Part shown: piece after piece, positions 7,186 through 16,185 of the stretch
Position numbering within the stretch: position 1 is the stretch's first letter
Layout of the letters: the number at the start of each line of letters is the position of its first letter
Assembly: GCA_934447715.1 (NCBI GenBank)
Contig: CAKSER010000024.1
Coordinates: 1 to 27,734 of the forward strand
Length of the DNA stretch: 27,734 nt
Direction: 5' to 3'
From: an uncultured Eubacteriales bacterium
GTDB taxonomy: Bacteria; Bacillota; Clostridia; Oscillospirales; CAG-272
The notes under the pieces: model-generated
The model's database searches: none
The model's input: only the letters and a program-made list of their open reading frames with translations
Told to the model about the DNA's origin: nothing
Made by a program: the position numbers and the translations under genes

Positions 7186-8076
7186 CTATCCGATAAACTC
7201 CCTGAACACAGACTCTCTTGGAACATAGTCGGATGAAATCTCCGGTATTTTTTCGAATTTTTCTTTTAACACGCCGCAGTAGTGCTTAAATTCGTCAAGA
7301 GTTGCCATCTCAAGAAGCTCAAGAACATACGGCTTGATTACACAAAGCTCATACTCAAGCAGAGTGTTTACCTTTATTCCGATTTTACCGACAAACGGCT
7401 CGATATTCTTTATCTCGTTGTTTCTTACCGTATCCCAATACGAAAAAACAAAGTCCGGGTCTGTCCCTCTGAATTTGCAGTCGCGTACAAGCCTGCGAAG
7501 GAATCTTACCTCGTGATTTTTAAAGGTTGCACCGTTTAGGTCCACGTCCTCTGTCACGCTGAGATAGATATGCGAGCAAGGAAAGCGCATCAGCTCGGAA
7601 TATATCTCTGGGTAGACAATCTGTATTCCCTCGAACAAAAAGCAGTCGTAATCGCCGGGACTATAGGTAATCTCACCGGTGCGCGATGCGGTTTTCATAT
7701 CGAAAAGCGGCTGAGAAATCGTTGTCTTGTCCGAAGCAAGATCGTTTATAAACTCCTTGAACCTGTCAAGGTCAAGCGACTTTATAGAGTCGAGATCGAG
7801 CTTATCTCCGTCCTTTATATCAATATTCCTGTTTTTGAAAAAGTCATCAACCGAAACAACCCGAACGCTTTTATTGTTCCTTGTAAACTCGGAAATCAGC
7901 CTGTTCGATGCGGTTGTTTTTCCTGAACATGACGGGCCTGTAACCGTAATTATCCTGGAATTTTCGCTTATTGCCTTATCAACCGCTCTTTCAAGGTCGC
8001 AGACAAAGCGCCGTTCGCTTCTTTTTACAAATTCAATTTTCTCTTTTTCGTCCTTAAAGTTAAGTACAAGTTTCAA
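7186..8076 (-). CDS. Uridine kinase-like P-loop nucleoside kinase
   Basis: This 296-residue kinase has a Walker A P-loop GPSCSGKT (residues 47-54), the VSVDDFFKNR segment typical of uridine kinase/phosphoribulokinase proteins (about 74-83), and a Walker B-like strand CFLFEGI (about 144-150). An Arg-rich lid follows (FLRRLVRDCKFRG, about 192-204). It resembles the many Clostridia proteins annotated as nucleoside kinase or uridine kinase family; those often have an N-terminal TGS/ThrRS-like part, which this one lacks. The start is a TTG at 8076 with AGAGGG eight bases upstream; no ATG fits as well. It is co-directional with hemZ and the amidohydrolase. The substrate cannot be told from sequence; uridine/cytidine is the default guess. 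Confidence 0.82.
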   Translation of the reverse strand: MKLVLNFKDEKEKIEFVKRSERRFVCDLERAVDKAISENSRIITVTGPSCSGKTTASNRLISEFTRNNKSVRVVSVDDFFKNRNIDIKDGDKLDLDSIKSLDLDRFKEFINDLASDKTTISQPLFDMKTASRTGEITYSPGDYDCFLFEGIQIVYPEIYSELMRFPCSHIYLSVTEDVDLNGATFKNHEVRFLRRLVRDCKFRGTDPDFVFSYWDTVRNNEIKNIEPFVGKIGIKVNTLLEYELCVIKPYVLELLEMATLDEFKHYCGVLKEKFEKIPEISSDYVPRESVFREFIG

Positions 8077-8117
8077 TTATATTCCCTCTGTTTTAAAAGT
8101 CAGGTTTTATCTGTTGC

Positions 8118-9554
8118 TTAGTTTTCTTTGCTCTGAAGATATTCGTACGGATATTTCGGCATAAAGCGTCTTTCGATTTTTCTTCCGTCGTCAAAGATAA
8201 GCTTTGTAACCGCTCCTGCTCCTACCGCATAAATATTATGCAGCTCCTCCATCATGAAGATGTTGTAAAGGCCGATATATCCCGGTTTTGAAAAGCCCAC
8301 GTTTTCAAGATTACCGATTGTATTCTTCTGCCGATAGATATAATACGGCTCGTAGCCTGCAAGATCAAGCTTATGCTGCGAGTAATCAACAGAAAGGCTT
8401 GCAGCTCCTCCGGTATATGAGTAGATCAGATCATTGTCCTTCTTTTCGGTAACAAACTCCGCTGCCCTTTTTGCTGTAAAGGTGTGAACCGTCACATTCT
8501 CCGGGGCAAGCGAAATAATCCTGTCGACCGTCATTTTAAAGCTGTCAAGGCTGTCGCTGGGAAGTCCTGCGATCAGATCTGTATTTATACATTTTATTCC
8601 GGAGCCTCTTGCAATATCATATGCTTTATAAAAATCCTCCGCCGTATGCCCTCTTCCGATTCCCTCAAGAACCGAATCGTTAAGCGTTTGGGGATTAATA
8701 CTGGTTCTTCCGACACCATTTGACACAAGAACATCCATCTTTTCCTTTGTAATCGTGTCGGGTCTGCCTGCCTCAACAGTGAATTCAAGAAGGGATGATA
8801 TGTCAACATTCCTCCTTATCGCATCAAGAAGAATGACAAGCTGATCGGCTGTAAGAATGCTCGGTGTTCCGCCGCCTACATAGACCGTGATAATTCTTTT
8901 TCCTTCCCTTTTTATCTGCTCGCAGACCGATTTTATATCGGCACAAAGCCTTTCAAGATAGGAAGGAATAAGTGAAAGCAGTCTGTTTGTAGCATACGAG
9001 ACAAACGAGCAGTATGCACATTTTGACGGGCAGAACGGAATCGAAATATAAAGGCTGCAGGTATCCTTTTCTGCAAGAGTAAAGGCTTCCGCTTCGTTTT
9101 TTGTGATCTTTGTAAGAAGCTCTGCCTTCGATTTTGCAATGTGATAGTCGTTTATAAGTGCATCCGAAAGCTCGGAATATGTAAAACCGCCTCTTATATA
9201 TTCCTCGGAAATCTTTGCAGGTCTTACCCCGGTCAGCATTCCCCAAGGAGGCGGCGAGCCCAAAAGATCCGTCCCTGCCTTGAATATCGCGTTTCCGACC
9301 GCACGCTTTTCGGTGCGGTACTCCTGGATATCATTTGAATATTCTTCAAGCGCTTCTGCACCGGTTCTTTTTCCGTTCGCTTCAAAAACAGCCTTGGCAA
9401 AGAATGCATTATCTCTTTTTTCACAGTCGAGAATGCAGACCGGGCTTTTGCTGTCTTTAGGCTCATCCTCCGGGAACTTTTCTCCCGGGAAAAAGATCAG
9501 ACACATTGTCTGTGCAAAGGTTCTGTTTTGATAACCGTTAATAATCAGCTTCAT
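8118..9554 (-). CDS. hemZ: HemZ-type radical SAM coproporphyrinogen dehydrogenase family protein
   Basis: This 478-residue protein has an N-terminal extension of about 160 residues with the LTGVRPAKI block, then a radical SAM core with CPSKCAYC (Cys175, Cys179, Cys182) for the 4Fe-4S cluster and GGGTPS (about 227-232) for SAM binding. Its layout matches the Firmicute HemZ branch of the HemN family, named for oxygen-independent oxidation of coproporphyrinogen III. Members of this superfamily also include the heme chaperone HemW and other enzymes, so the reaction is not certain, and no other heme gene lies in the window. The ribosome site is poor (AAAAGAA). The gene lies just after dtd with a 22-base gap. 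Confidence 0.85.
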   Translation of the reverse strand: MKLIINGYQNRTFAQTMCLIFFPGEKFPEDEPKDSKSPVCILDCEKRDNAFFAKAVFEANGKRTGAEALEEYSNDIQEYRTEKRAVGNAIFKAGTDLLGSPPPWGMLTGVRPAKISEEYIRGGFTYSELSDALINDYHIAKSKAELLTKITKNEAEAFTLAEKDTCSLYISIPFCPSKCAYCSFVSYATNRLLSLIPSYLERLCADIKSVCEQIKREGKRIITVYVGGGTPSILTADQLVILLDAIRRNVDISSLLEFTVEAGRPDTITKEKMDVLVSNGVGRTSINPQTLNDSVLEGIGRGHTAEDFYKAYDIARGSGIKCINTDLIAGLPSDSLDSFKMTVDRIISLAPENVTVHTFTAKRAAEFVTEKKDNDLIYSYTGGAASLSVDYSQHKLDLAGYEPYYIYRQKNTIGNLENVGFSKPGYIGLYNIFMMEELHNIYAVGAGAVTKLIFDDGRKIERRFMPKYPYEYLQSKEN

Positions 9555-9576
9555 TTCTTTTTTATCTTATCTTCTG

Positions 9577-10050
9577 TCAGTTTTTTTGTTCCTTTATTTC
9601 GGAAAGCTCGGTGCTGTCGATTATAATCATAATAGGGCCGTCGTTTTCTACAGATACCGTCATGTCCGCTCCGAACACTCCGCACTCAACTCCGCCTTTA
9701 ATTCTCTCTTTTAAAAGAGAAACAAAATACTCATAAAGCGGAACCGAGCCCTCCGGGCGCTCTGCCGAAAGAAATTCCGGACGGTTGCCGTGCCTGCAGT
9801 TGGCTGCAAGAGTGAAATTCGATATTACAAGAGCTCCGCCGCCGATATCGTTTACCGACAGATTCATCTTGTCGTTTTCATCCGTAAAGATCCTAAGCTT
9901 CGATATCTTTTCCGCAAGCCGAAGCGCCTGCTGACGGTCGTCCCCGACCATAACGCCGAGAAAGATGCAAATCCCCTTTTCGGTTTTGCCTACGACCTTC
10001 CCGTCAACTGTTACCTGTGCTTTATATACTCTTTGTATTACTGCTTTCAT
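9577..10050 (-). CDS. dtd: D-aminoacyl-tRNA deacylase
   Basis: This 157-residue enzyme is a complete Dtd1 family member that removes D-amino acids (and Gly) wrongly attached to tRNA. It starts with the family's MKAVIQRVYKAQVTVDGKVV. The two active-site motifs are present but altered: SNFTL (77-81) where most members have SQFTL, and NDGPIM (136-141) where NxGPVT is usual. The key Gly-cisPro pair is intact. The NRPEF block (89-93) also fits. The ATG overlaps the rel stop by one base (TGATG), a coupling arrangement also known from Bacillus, where dtd follows relA. A Glu/Lys-rich tail ends the protein. I am sure of the family; the effect of the motif changes is unknown. Confidence 0.95.
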   Translation of the reverse strand: MKAVIQRVYKAQVTVDGKVVGKTEKGICIFLGVMVGDDRQQALRLAEKISKLRIFTDENDKMNLSVNDIGGGALVISNFTLAANCRHGNRPEFLSAERPEGSVPLYEYFVSLLKERIKGGVECGVFGADMTVSVENDGPIMIIIDSTELSEIKEQKN

Positions 10051-12290
10051 CAGATATAGCTCCTGACAACACTTTCGACACTGTTTATCGAGCTCAGCCT
10101 TGAGATTATCGACTTTAAATGCTCAAGATTCTTGCAGGCAACGGTTATCGAAATAATAACATATGCATCGCGGTTCCGCGTTGCAATCGACAAAAGCGAA
10201 ACATGCATGTCCGCAAGTGCGCTTGTAATATCCGCAAGAAGTCTGACATTCGAAATTGCGGTAATCTGAAGCGCTGCCTCAAATTCGCTCTTGACAACCG
10301 TAGCCGGAATATCCCATTTTGCGGAAATCCATCTGTCAAGGTTTTCCGGATTTGACATTCCGATCCTGACGTTCGGACAGTCAAATTTATGGATTGACAC
10401 TCCGTAGCCCTTTGTGATAAATCCGACAATTTTGTCTCCGGGAAGCGGATTACAGCATTTTGAAAATTTAACCGAGCAGCCCTCGACGCCGTCGACAATG
10501 ACTCCGCCTGTCGATTTTTTCTTTCTCTGCGCAACCGAGATCTGATTTGCATCGGTTATAGGCTCGGGAGAGTTCTCTCTTACGACCTTTTCAAATTCTT
10601 CTCTCAGCTTTGTTGCAAGCTTCGGCATCGAAACACCGCCGTATCCGATGGCATTATACATGTCAACATAGCTCTGGAAGCCCATTCTTCCGGCAAGATT
10701 TGTAAGGATTTCCTCCTTCTGCGCCTCGGTGCAGTTTCTGCCGAGCTTGCGGATCTCTTTGTCGCACTCGGATTTTCCGACGCTGATGTTTTCGGTTTTC
10801 TTTTCCTTCTTGAACCACTGGCGGATCTTGTTTCTCGCCTCACCGGTTTTTATAATGTTAAGCCAGTCTCTTGACGGCCCCTTGCTCGCGGATGATGTGA
10901 GAATCTCGACAATTTCTCCGTTCGACGGAGCCTTGTCGATCGGAACGATCATTCCGTTTATCTTCGCGCCTACCATCTTGTTGCCGACCTCGGAATGGAT
11001 CGCATATGCAAAGTCGATAACGGTAGCTCCCTGCGGAAGAGTAATTATATCTCCCTTCGGCGTAAAGACAAAAACATCGTCGTGAAGAATGTCGGTCTTG
11101 AGCGCCTGAAGAAACTCCTCCGGATCTCTTGTCTCGTCCTCTGTTTCGATAAGCTTCGAAATCCAGCTCAGCTTGCGGTCGAAATCCGCCTTGGATTCCT
11201 CACCGGATTTGTACTTCCAATGCGCCGCGACACCGTATTCTGCAATCTGGTGCATTTCCCATGTCCTGATCTGAACCTCGAACGGTGTCGAATTGTGACC
11301 TAAAACCGTCGTATGAAGTGAACGGTACATGTTCGGCTTAGGAGTTGAAATATAATCCTTGAAGCGTCCCGGGATCATGTTAAAAACGTCGTGAATCAGT
11401 CCTAAAACAAGATAGCACTCCTCAACCGTATCGACAATCACGCGTAAAGCATAGAAGTCGTAAATCTGGTCAAAGCTCTTGTTCTGCTCATACATCTTTC
11501 TGTAGATGCTGTAAACCGATTTTACGCGGCCCTCGAGAGTAAACTTTATCCCTGCCGCAGTAAGCTTGTCGGCAAGCTTGTTTCTTGCTTCCTCAAGGAA
11601 TTCGCGGCTTTCGCCGTACTTTCTTTCAATATCCTTTTTTACCTCGTCATATCCGTAAGGATCGAGATACAAAAGCGACAGATTTTCAAGCTCCTGCTTG
11701 ATTCTCTGCATACCGAGGCGGTGAGCAAGAGGGGCGAAAACCTGCATTGTTTCAAGAGAAGTGATCCTTCTCTTCGAATCAATCTTTACGCCGAGAGTGC
11801 GCATATTGTGAAGCCTGTCGCAGAGCTTGATGAAGATTACTCTTACATCCTTAGACATCGCAAGGAACATCTTGCGCAGATTTTCGATATGCTGCTCCTC
11901 CTTGTCCTCGATCGGAATCGAGACAAGCTTTGTAAGTCCGTCAACAAGAGAGGCAACATCCTCTCCGAATTCCTTTGAAATCTGTTCAAGTGAGGTCTTG
12001 TTTCCGCAGTCCTCTACCGTGTCGTGAAGAAGTGCGGCAATAATCGAATCGGTATCAAGCTCAAGGCTGGCTACAATTTCCGCAACCGCTATCGGATGCG
12101 AAATATATGCCTCTCCGCTGTAGCGGAACTGCCCCTCGTGCATCTGCTTTGCAAAAAGATATGCTTTCTTTATTGCCCCGATATCATAATTTTTTCCGGT
12201 CGCCTTAAGCGAGCGCAGAAGCTTGTCTATTTCTGCGTATTTTACTTCTTCAGGCTGTTCATCAAATTTTTCAGTTGCTTGTATACACAT
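10050..12290 (-). CDS. rel: Bifunctional (p)ppGpp synthetase/hydrolase (RSH family)
   Basis: This 746-residue long RSH protein makes (p)ppGpp from GTP/GDP and ATP under starvation and degrades it otherwise, acting on the ribosome. The hydrolase domain keeps its metal ligands (His65 in ISHP, HD at 89-90 in LLHDTVED, then CDRLHNMRT near 157-165), so it should be active. The synthetase domain (about 230-370) has GRVKSVYSIYRKM and the PKPNMYRSLHTTV block. A TGS domain (about 405-465, DVFVFTPKGDIITLPQGA), a Cys-containing zinc-finger-like region (FSKCCNPLPGDKI) and a C-terminal ACT domain follow. The ATG at 12290 overlaps recJ by 49 bases and has no good ribosome site, so coupling to recJ translation is likely. 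The order recJ-rel-dtd is a common Firmicute arrangement. Confidence 0.97.
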   Translation of the reverse strand: MCIQATEKFDEQPEEVKYAEIDKLLRSLKATGKNYDIGAIKKAYLFAKQMHEGQFRYSGEAYISHPIAVAEIVASLELDTDSIIAALLHDTVEDCGNKTSLEQISKEFGEDVASLVDGLTKLVSIPIEDKEEQHIENLRKMFLAMSKDVRVIFIKLCDRLHNMRTLGVKIDSKRRITSLETMQVFAPLAHRLGMQRIKQELENLSLLYLDPYGYDEVKKDIERKYGESREFLEEARNKLADKLTAAGIKFTLEGRVKSVYSIYRKMYEQNKSFDQIYDFYALRVIVDTVEECYLVLGLIHDVFNMIPGRFKDYISTPKPNMYRSLHTTVLGHNSTPFEVQIRTWEMHQIAEYGVAAHWKYKSGEESKADFDRKLSWISKLIETEDETRDPEEFLQALKTDILHDDVFVFTPKGDIITLPQGATVIDFAYAIHSEVGNKMVGAKINGMIVPIDKAPSNGEIVEILTSSASKGPSRDWLNIIKTGEARNKIRQWFKKEKKTENISVGKSECDKEIRKLGRNCTEAQKEEILTNLAGRMGFQSYVDMYNAIGYGGVSMPKLATKLREEFEKVVRENSPEPITDANQISVAQRKKKSTGGVIVDGVEGCSVKFSKCCNPLPGDKIVGFITKGYGVSIHKFDCPNVRIGMSNPENLDRWISAKWDIPATVVKSEFEAALQITAISNVRLLADITSALADMHVSLLSIATRNRDAYVIISITVACKNLEHLKSIISRLSSINSVESVVRSYI

Positions 12291-14458
12291 GATCTGTCAA
12301 GATTAACCTTTTGTTCAGTATTGATAAGTTGAAATTTATATTTGCTGTATATAAATCCTCTGTCACCTTCGGCTTCCGAATCCGACTGATCCGAAATTTC
12401 CTCCGCCGTAAGAAGCCCGAGCTCGCAGAGTATATTTATAATAAACATCGTGTTGACATAATTCAGCTTGCAGGAATCGGCACTCTGAATTCCGCCGTTT
12501 ACATTGCTTATAAGCCTGCCTATGCACATTGTATCCGAGCCGTAGTGCAGCTCTCTTCTTAAAAATCGGTATACATTGGCAAAATCGCCTCTCTGCGGAA
12601 TATATTCTTCAAGCCCCGGATCCCTATAAAGACCGTCTTTAAGAGAAGCATATATGCAGGTAAGAGCTTCAAGCTCCCTTTTTTTCGATCTTGAAAAGTC
12701 CATATCTCGGATTACAAGCTGTGCGGAGCTTATGCCGTTGAATGTGTTGACATTGAGATTAAATATAATGTCGACACTGTCGCCGACACAGAAAGTAAGC
12801 TCGTTTATCGGGACTCCGAAGTATACCGCATTGAACCTGACCCCACTCTTTTCGAAAAGGAGCTTTACATGCTTATTCGAGCCGATAGAGGTTTCCTCAA
12901 GGACCGTAACATCATGCATTACAAACAGCGGAACCGGATTTGAGATCCCGTAAGGCTCGAGCAGATCAAGCTCGGATGCCTGTCTTAGGGTTATGTCTTT
13001 TGCCGACAGCTCGCAGTCGACATCGACCGATGTAATAAGAGACTCCTTTTTAAGATGCTCTCTTGCATATTCGTTGATTCTTTTTATAAACTCCGGCAGA
13101 TTCTTTCTTTCGATAGAAAGACCTGCGGCAAGCTCGTGTCCGCCGAATTTTATCAGCAGATCCTCGCACGCCATGAGCGCGTTTACGATATTCAGCCCGT
13201 GAATGCTTCTTCCGGAGCCCTTTCCGATGTCGCCCTCAAAGGAAATCAGTATCGATGGGCGGTTATAATGCTCGGTTATCCTCGAAGAAACAATTCCGAT
13301 TACGCCGTGGTGCCAGTTGTCCGCGCTTAAAACGATTATCGGGTCGTTTTCAAAATCATAGCCCTCGTCGATCTTAGAGAAGGTCTCCTCGATAATCTTG
13401 TTCTCCTCCTCCTGTCTTGTCCTGTTTGCCTCGCAAAGCTCTGCCGCAATCTTCTGGGCATCCTTTTGGGAATCGGCAAGGAAAAGCTCTACGGCTTTTG
13501 ATGCACTGCTGATTCTTCCGGCTGCATTGATTCTTGGAGCGAGAACATAGCTTATAAGCGTCGAGCTTGCCTTCTTTTTTAAGCTGCTCGGCTTTTTTGC
13601 TCCGGCCCCGGCTCCTGCTGCCTGCTCAAGAAGCGCCGAAAGTCCCGGTCTTTTGAACTTGTCGATGTTGTTAAGACCGATCTTTACAATAAGTCTGTTT
13701 TCGTCAACAAGCGGCATGACATCCGCAACCGTTCCGAGAGCGGTAAGGTCTATATACCTGTCGCAGATATATTTAAGATATCCTTCGGTGTCTCTGCCTT
13801 CTTTTTCCCTTTTTCTGTATTCAAGAGCGGTAATCAGCTTGAAAGCCACACCGACGCCGGCAAGCTCCTTAAACGGATACCTGCAGCCGTGCCTTCTCGG
13901 ATTGATAACCGCAACCGCATCGGGCAGCTGCTCGTGGCACTCATGGTGGTCGGTTATAATCACATCCATCCCGATGCTCTTTGCATACTCGGTTTCGGCT
14001 ACCGCGGTTATACCCGTGTCAACCGTGATAAGAAGATCGGTTTTTTCATCCGCCAGCTTTTTGAGCGCCTCGGAATTTACCCCGTATCCTTCTCCGATCC
14101 TATTCGGAATATAATATCCGACATTGCCGCCGTTGTCGCGAAGATAAAGGTAAAGCGAGCTTACCGACGTAACTCCGTCGACGTCATAATCTCCGTATAT
14201 AACGATTCTTTCGTTGTCATCAAGAGCCTTTAAAATCCTGTCGCACGCCTTGTCAATATCGGTAAGCAGAAAAGGACTGTAGAATATCTCATTTTCAAAT
14301 TCCAGAAAGGTTTTTGCCTCTTCGGCACTTCTTAGCCCCCTGTTATATAACAGCCTGGCTGTGACCTCTGTAATATTCAGCTCATCCGAAATGCTTTTTA
14401 TCTGCTCTTTTGCCTCGGACGGCAGCTCTTTTATATTCCATTTCTTAATTTTCGACAT
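12242..14458 (-). CDS. recJ: Single-stranded-DNA-specific 5'-3' exonuclease RecJ
   Basis: This 738-residue DHH-family nuclease degrades single-stranded DNA from the 5' end in recombination and repair. Its metal motifs are all there: DYDVDG (90-95), DTG (147-149), DHH (170-172) and the APRINAAGR block (307-315). The DHHA1 substrate-binding domain follows, with GSGRSIHG and FGGHELAAG. After it come an OB-fold region and a C-terminal extension as in Firmicute RecJ. An odd Ala/Gly then Lys/Ser-rich insert (about residues 280-300) separates the DHH core from the APRINAAGR motif. The ATG has GGGG upstream at a suitable distance. A 75-base gap with no terminator separates it from the COG2509 gene. 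Confidence 0.96.
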   Translation of the reverse strand: MSKIKKWNIKELPSEAKEQIKSISDELNITEVTARLLYNRGLRSAEEAKTFLEFENEIFYSPFLLTDIDKACDRILKALDDNERIVIYGDYDVDGVTSVSSLYLYLRDNGGNVGYYIPNRIGEGYGVNSEALKKLADEKTDLLITVDTGITAVAETEYAKSIGMDVIITDHHECHEQLPDAVAVINPRRHGCRYPFKELAGVGVAFKLITALEYRKREKEGRDTEGYLKYICDRYIDLTALGTVADVMPLVDENRLIVKIGLNNIDKFKRPGLSALLEQAAGAGAGAKKPSSLKKKASSTLISYVLAPRINAAGRISSASKAVELFLADSQKDAQKIAAELCEANRTRQEEENKIIEETFSKIDEGYDFENDPIIVLSADNWHHGVIGIVSSRITEHYNRPSILISFEGDIGKGSGRSIHGLNIVNALMACEDLLIKFGGHELAAGLSIERKNLPEFIKRINEYAREHLKKESLITSVDVDCELSAKDITLRQASELDLLEPYGISNPVPLFVMHDVTVLEETSIGSNKHVKLLFEKSGVRFNAVYFGVPINELTFCVGDSVDIIFNLNVNTFNGISSAQLVIRDMDFSRSKKRELEALTCIYASLKDGLYRDPGLEEYIPQRGDFANVYRFLRRELHYGSDTMCIGRLISNVNGGIQSADSCKLNYVNTMFIINILCELGLLTAEEISDQSDSEAEGDRGFIYSKYKFQLINTEQKVNLDRSCVYKQLKNLMNSLKK

Positions 14459-14533
14459 TAATAAACCCCGTTTTCACGTTCTGTCATTTTTGCGTTTTGA
14501 TAATTTATAACTTTATTCAGTATTGTCAGCTGC

Positions 14534-16120
14534 TCATATTTTGTATCTGCCGATAATAGCAATCGCGGCTCTCAGCCCGTCAACTGCGGCGCTTGTAATT
14601 CCGCCTGCATATCCGGCGCCCTCGCCGCACGGATATATGTTGTCAAAGCATTCATTGCTGCGGCTTTTTGCAAGCAGGCTTTCACCTCTTACAATTCTCA
14701 CGGGAGATGAAGTTCTTGTCTCCACTCCGGTAAGAAGCGTGTCCGGCATCGAAAAGCCCCTGATTTTCCTTTCAAAATCCGAAAAACCGATTTTAAGCAT
14801 GTCGCAGATATCCTTCGGAAGAACATTGTTAAGATCACAGAGAGTAACGTTTTTGTCCATGTATGTAGGCTGTACCCTTCCGAGCCTTGTGCTTCTTCTT
14901 TCTAAAAGAAAATCCTCGAGACGCTGGCACGGTGCAGCGTAATTTCCGCCGCCTGATACAAATGCCGCACGCTCAAGCATTCTTTGATATTCAATCGGGT
15001 CGTCCGAAAAGACATTGACGGCAATCGCGGAATTTGCATTTATACCGTCACGGGCAAACCGGCTCATTCCGTTTGTAACAACTGCGTTTTCCTCCGACGA
15101 GGCACACACAACCTCTCCGCCCGGACACATGCAGAAGCTGTAAACGCCTCTGTCGTTTACTCTTTTTGAAAGAGAGTATTCCGCATGTCCGATTTTCGGA
15201 TTGCCTGCGTATTTGCCGTAAATTGCAGAGTCTATATCGCTCTGCAGATGCTCGACACGGACACCGACCGAAAAAACCTTCGGAACAACCTCAAAATCCG
15301 TGTCCTTTAGGTATGCATAAACGTCTCTTGCACTGTGTCCTACCGCCATAATAAGCGGTCCGCACTTTATCTCGCCTGCGCTTGTCCTTGCGGCAGCCGC
15401 TTTGCTGCCCGAAAAAGCAATCGATTCGAATTTCGTCCTGTAAAGAACCCTTCCGCCAAGCTCGGTTATTCTTTTGTGAACATTTTCCACTATTGTATAA
15501 AGCCTGTCGGTTCCGATGTGCGGCCTTGCCTCTGTTAAAATCTGCTCCGGCGCACCGAATTCAACAAGCCTTTCCAGAACGTATTTGCATTTTGAATCGT
15601 TTATCCTCGTAATGAGCTTTCCGTCGGAAAATGTGCCGGCGCCTCCTGCTCCGAACTGAATATTGCATTCCGGATCGAGCTTTTTCGTTTTGTAAAACCG
15701 CTCGACCTCCTTGCGCCGTTCGCTTATACTGCCGCCTCTTTCGATTACTATAGGACAAAACCCGTGTTCGGCAAGAAGAAGGGCGGAAAACATTCCGCAC
15801 GGACCGAACCCCACAATAACCGGTGGGCCTTCCATGATTTCTTCTCCGCATTCAAGCTCGGAAAGCCGTTCGGGCTCTTCGTATCGTGTGAAACCGTTTT
15901 TAATAAGAAGATCATTCGGGATTTCGCACGAAACCTCGGCAAGGCAGGATATCACAACAGTAACCCTGCCGTGTCTCGGATCGACCGATTTTTTATAGAT
16001 CGAAATCTTCCGGATATCGCTTGCCGGAGCTATTCTTTTAAGAGCCGCTTTTGCTTTCTCGATTGCATCACTGTCGTCTTCTGCAAGCGACAAACGTATA
16101 TCCTTTACGATTATCCGCAT
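14534..16120 (-). CDS. COG2509 FAD-dependent dehydrogenase (uncharacterised)
   Basis: This 528-residue flavoprotein has an N-terminal domain of about 95 residues carrying the conserved KKSVDPRH motif (44-50). A Rossmann FAD-binding motif GFGPCG follows (104-109), then NIQFGAGGAGTFSDGKL, a hallmark of the COG2509 family, and a C-terminal FAD motif YPCGEGAGYAGGITSAAVDG. Families of this type are widely annotated as NAD(FAD)-utilising dehydrogenases, but no substrate is established as far as I know. The AGGG ribosome site lies about eight bases before the ATG. It follows cdaR with a 65-base gap that has no terminator, so it is probably co-transcribed with cdaA-cdaR. The molecular role is unknown. 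Confidence 0.9.
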   Translation of the reverse strand: MRIIVKDIRLSLAEDDSDAIEKAKAALKRIAPASDIRKISIYKKSVDPRHGRVTVVISCLAEVSCEIPNDLLIKNGFTRYEEPERLSELECGEEIMEGPPVIVGFGPCGMFSALLLAEHGFCPIVIERGGSISERRKEVERFYKTKKLDPECNIQFGAGGAGTFSDGKLITRINDSKCKYVLERLVEFGAPEQILTEARPHIGTDRLYTIVENVHKRITELGGRVLYRTKFESIAFSGSKAAAARTSAGEIKCGPLIMAVGHSARDVYAYLKDTDFEVVPKVFSVGVRVEHLQSDIDSAIYGKYAGNPKIGHAEYSLSKRVNDRGVYSFCMCPGGEVVCASSEENAVVTNGMSRFARDGINANSAIAVNVFSDDPIEYQRMLERAAFVSGGGNYAAPCQRLEDFLLERRSTRLGRVQPTYMDKNVTLCDLNNVLPKDICDMLKIGFSDFERKIRGFSMPDTLLTGVETRTSSPVRIVRGESLLAKSRSNECFDNIYPCGEGAGYAGGITSAAVDGLRAAIAIIGRYKI

Positions 16121-16185
16121 TATCTTACCCTATCTTACCTGTCAAACCTGTTTGTTATATCTGTCTCTGGCTGCCAACACCCCGA

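Noticed and set aside
7570..8164. Plus-strand open frames opposite the kinase-like gene (7570-7926 and 7727-8164)
   Set aside because: They are antisense to a conserved P-loop protein, lack ribosome sites and show no known domain.
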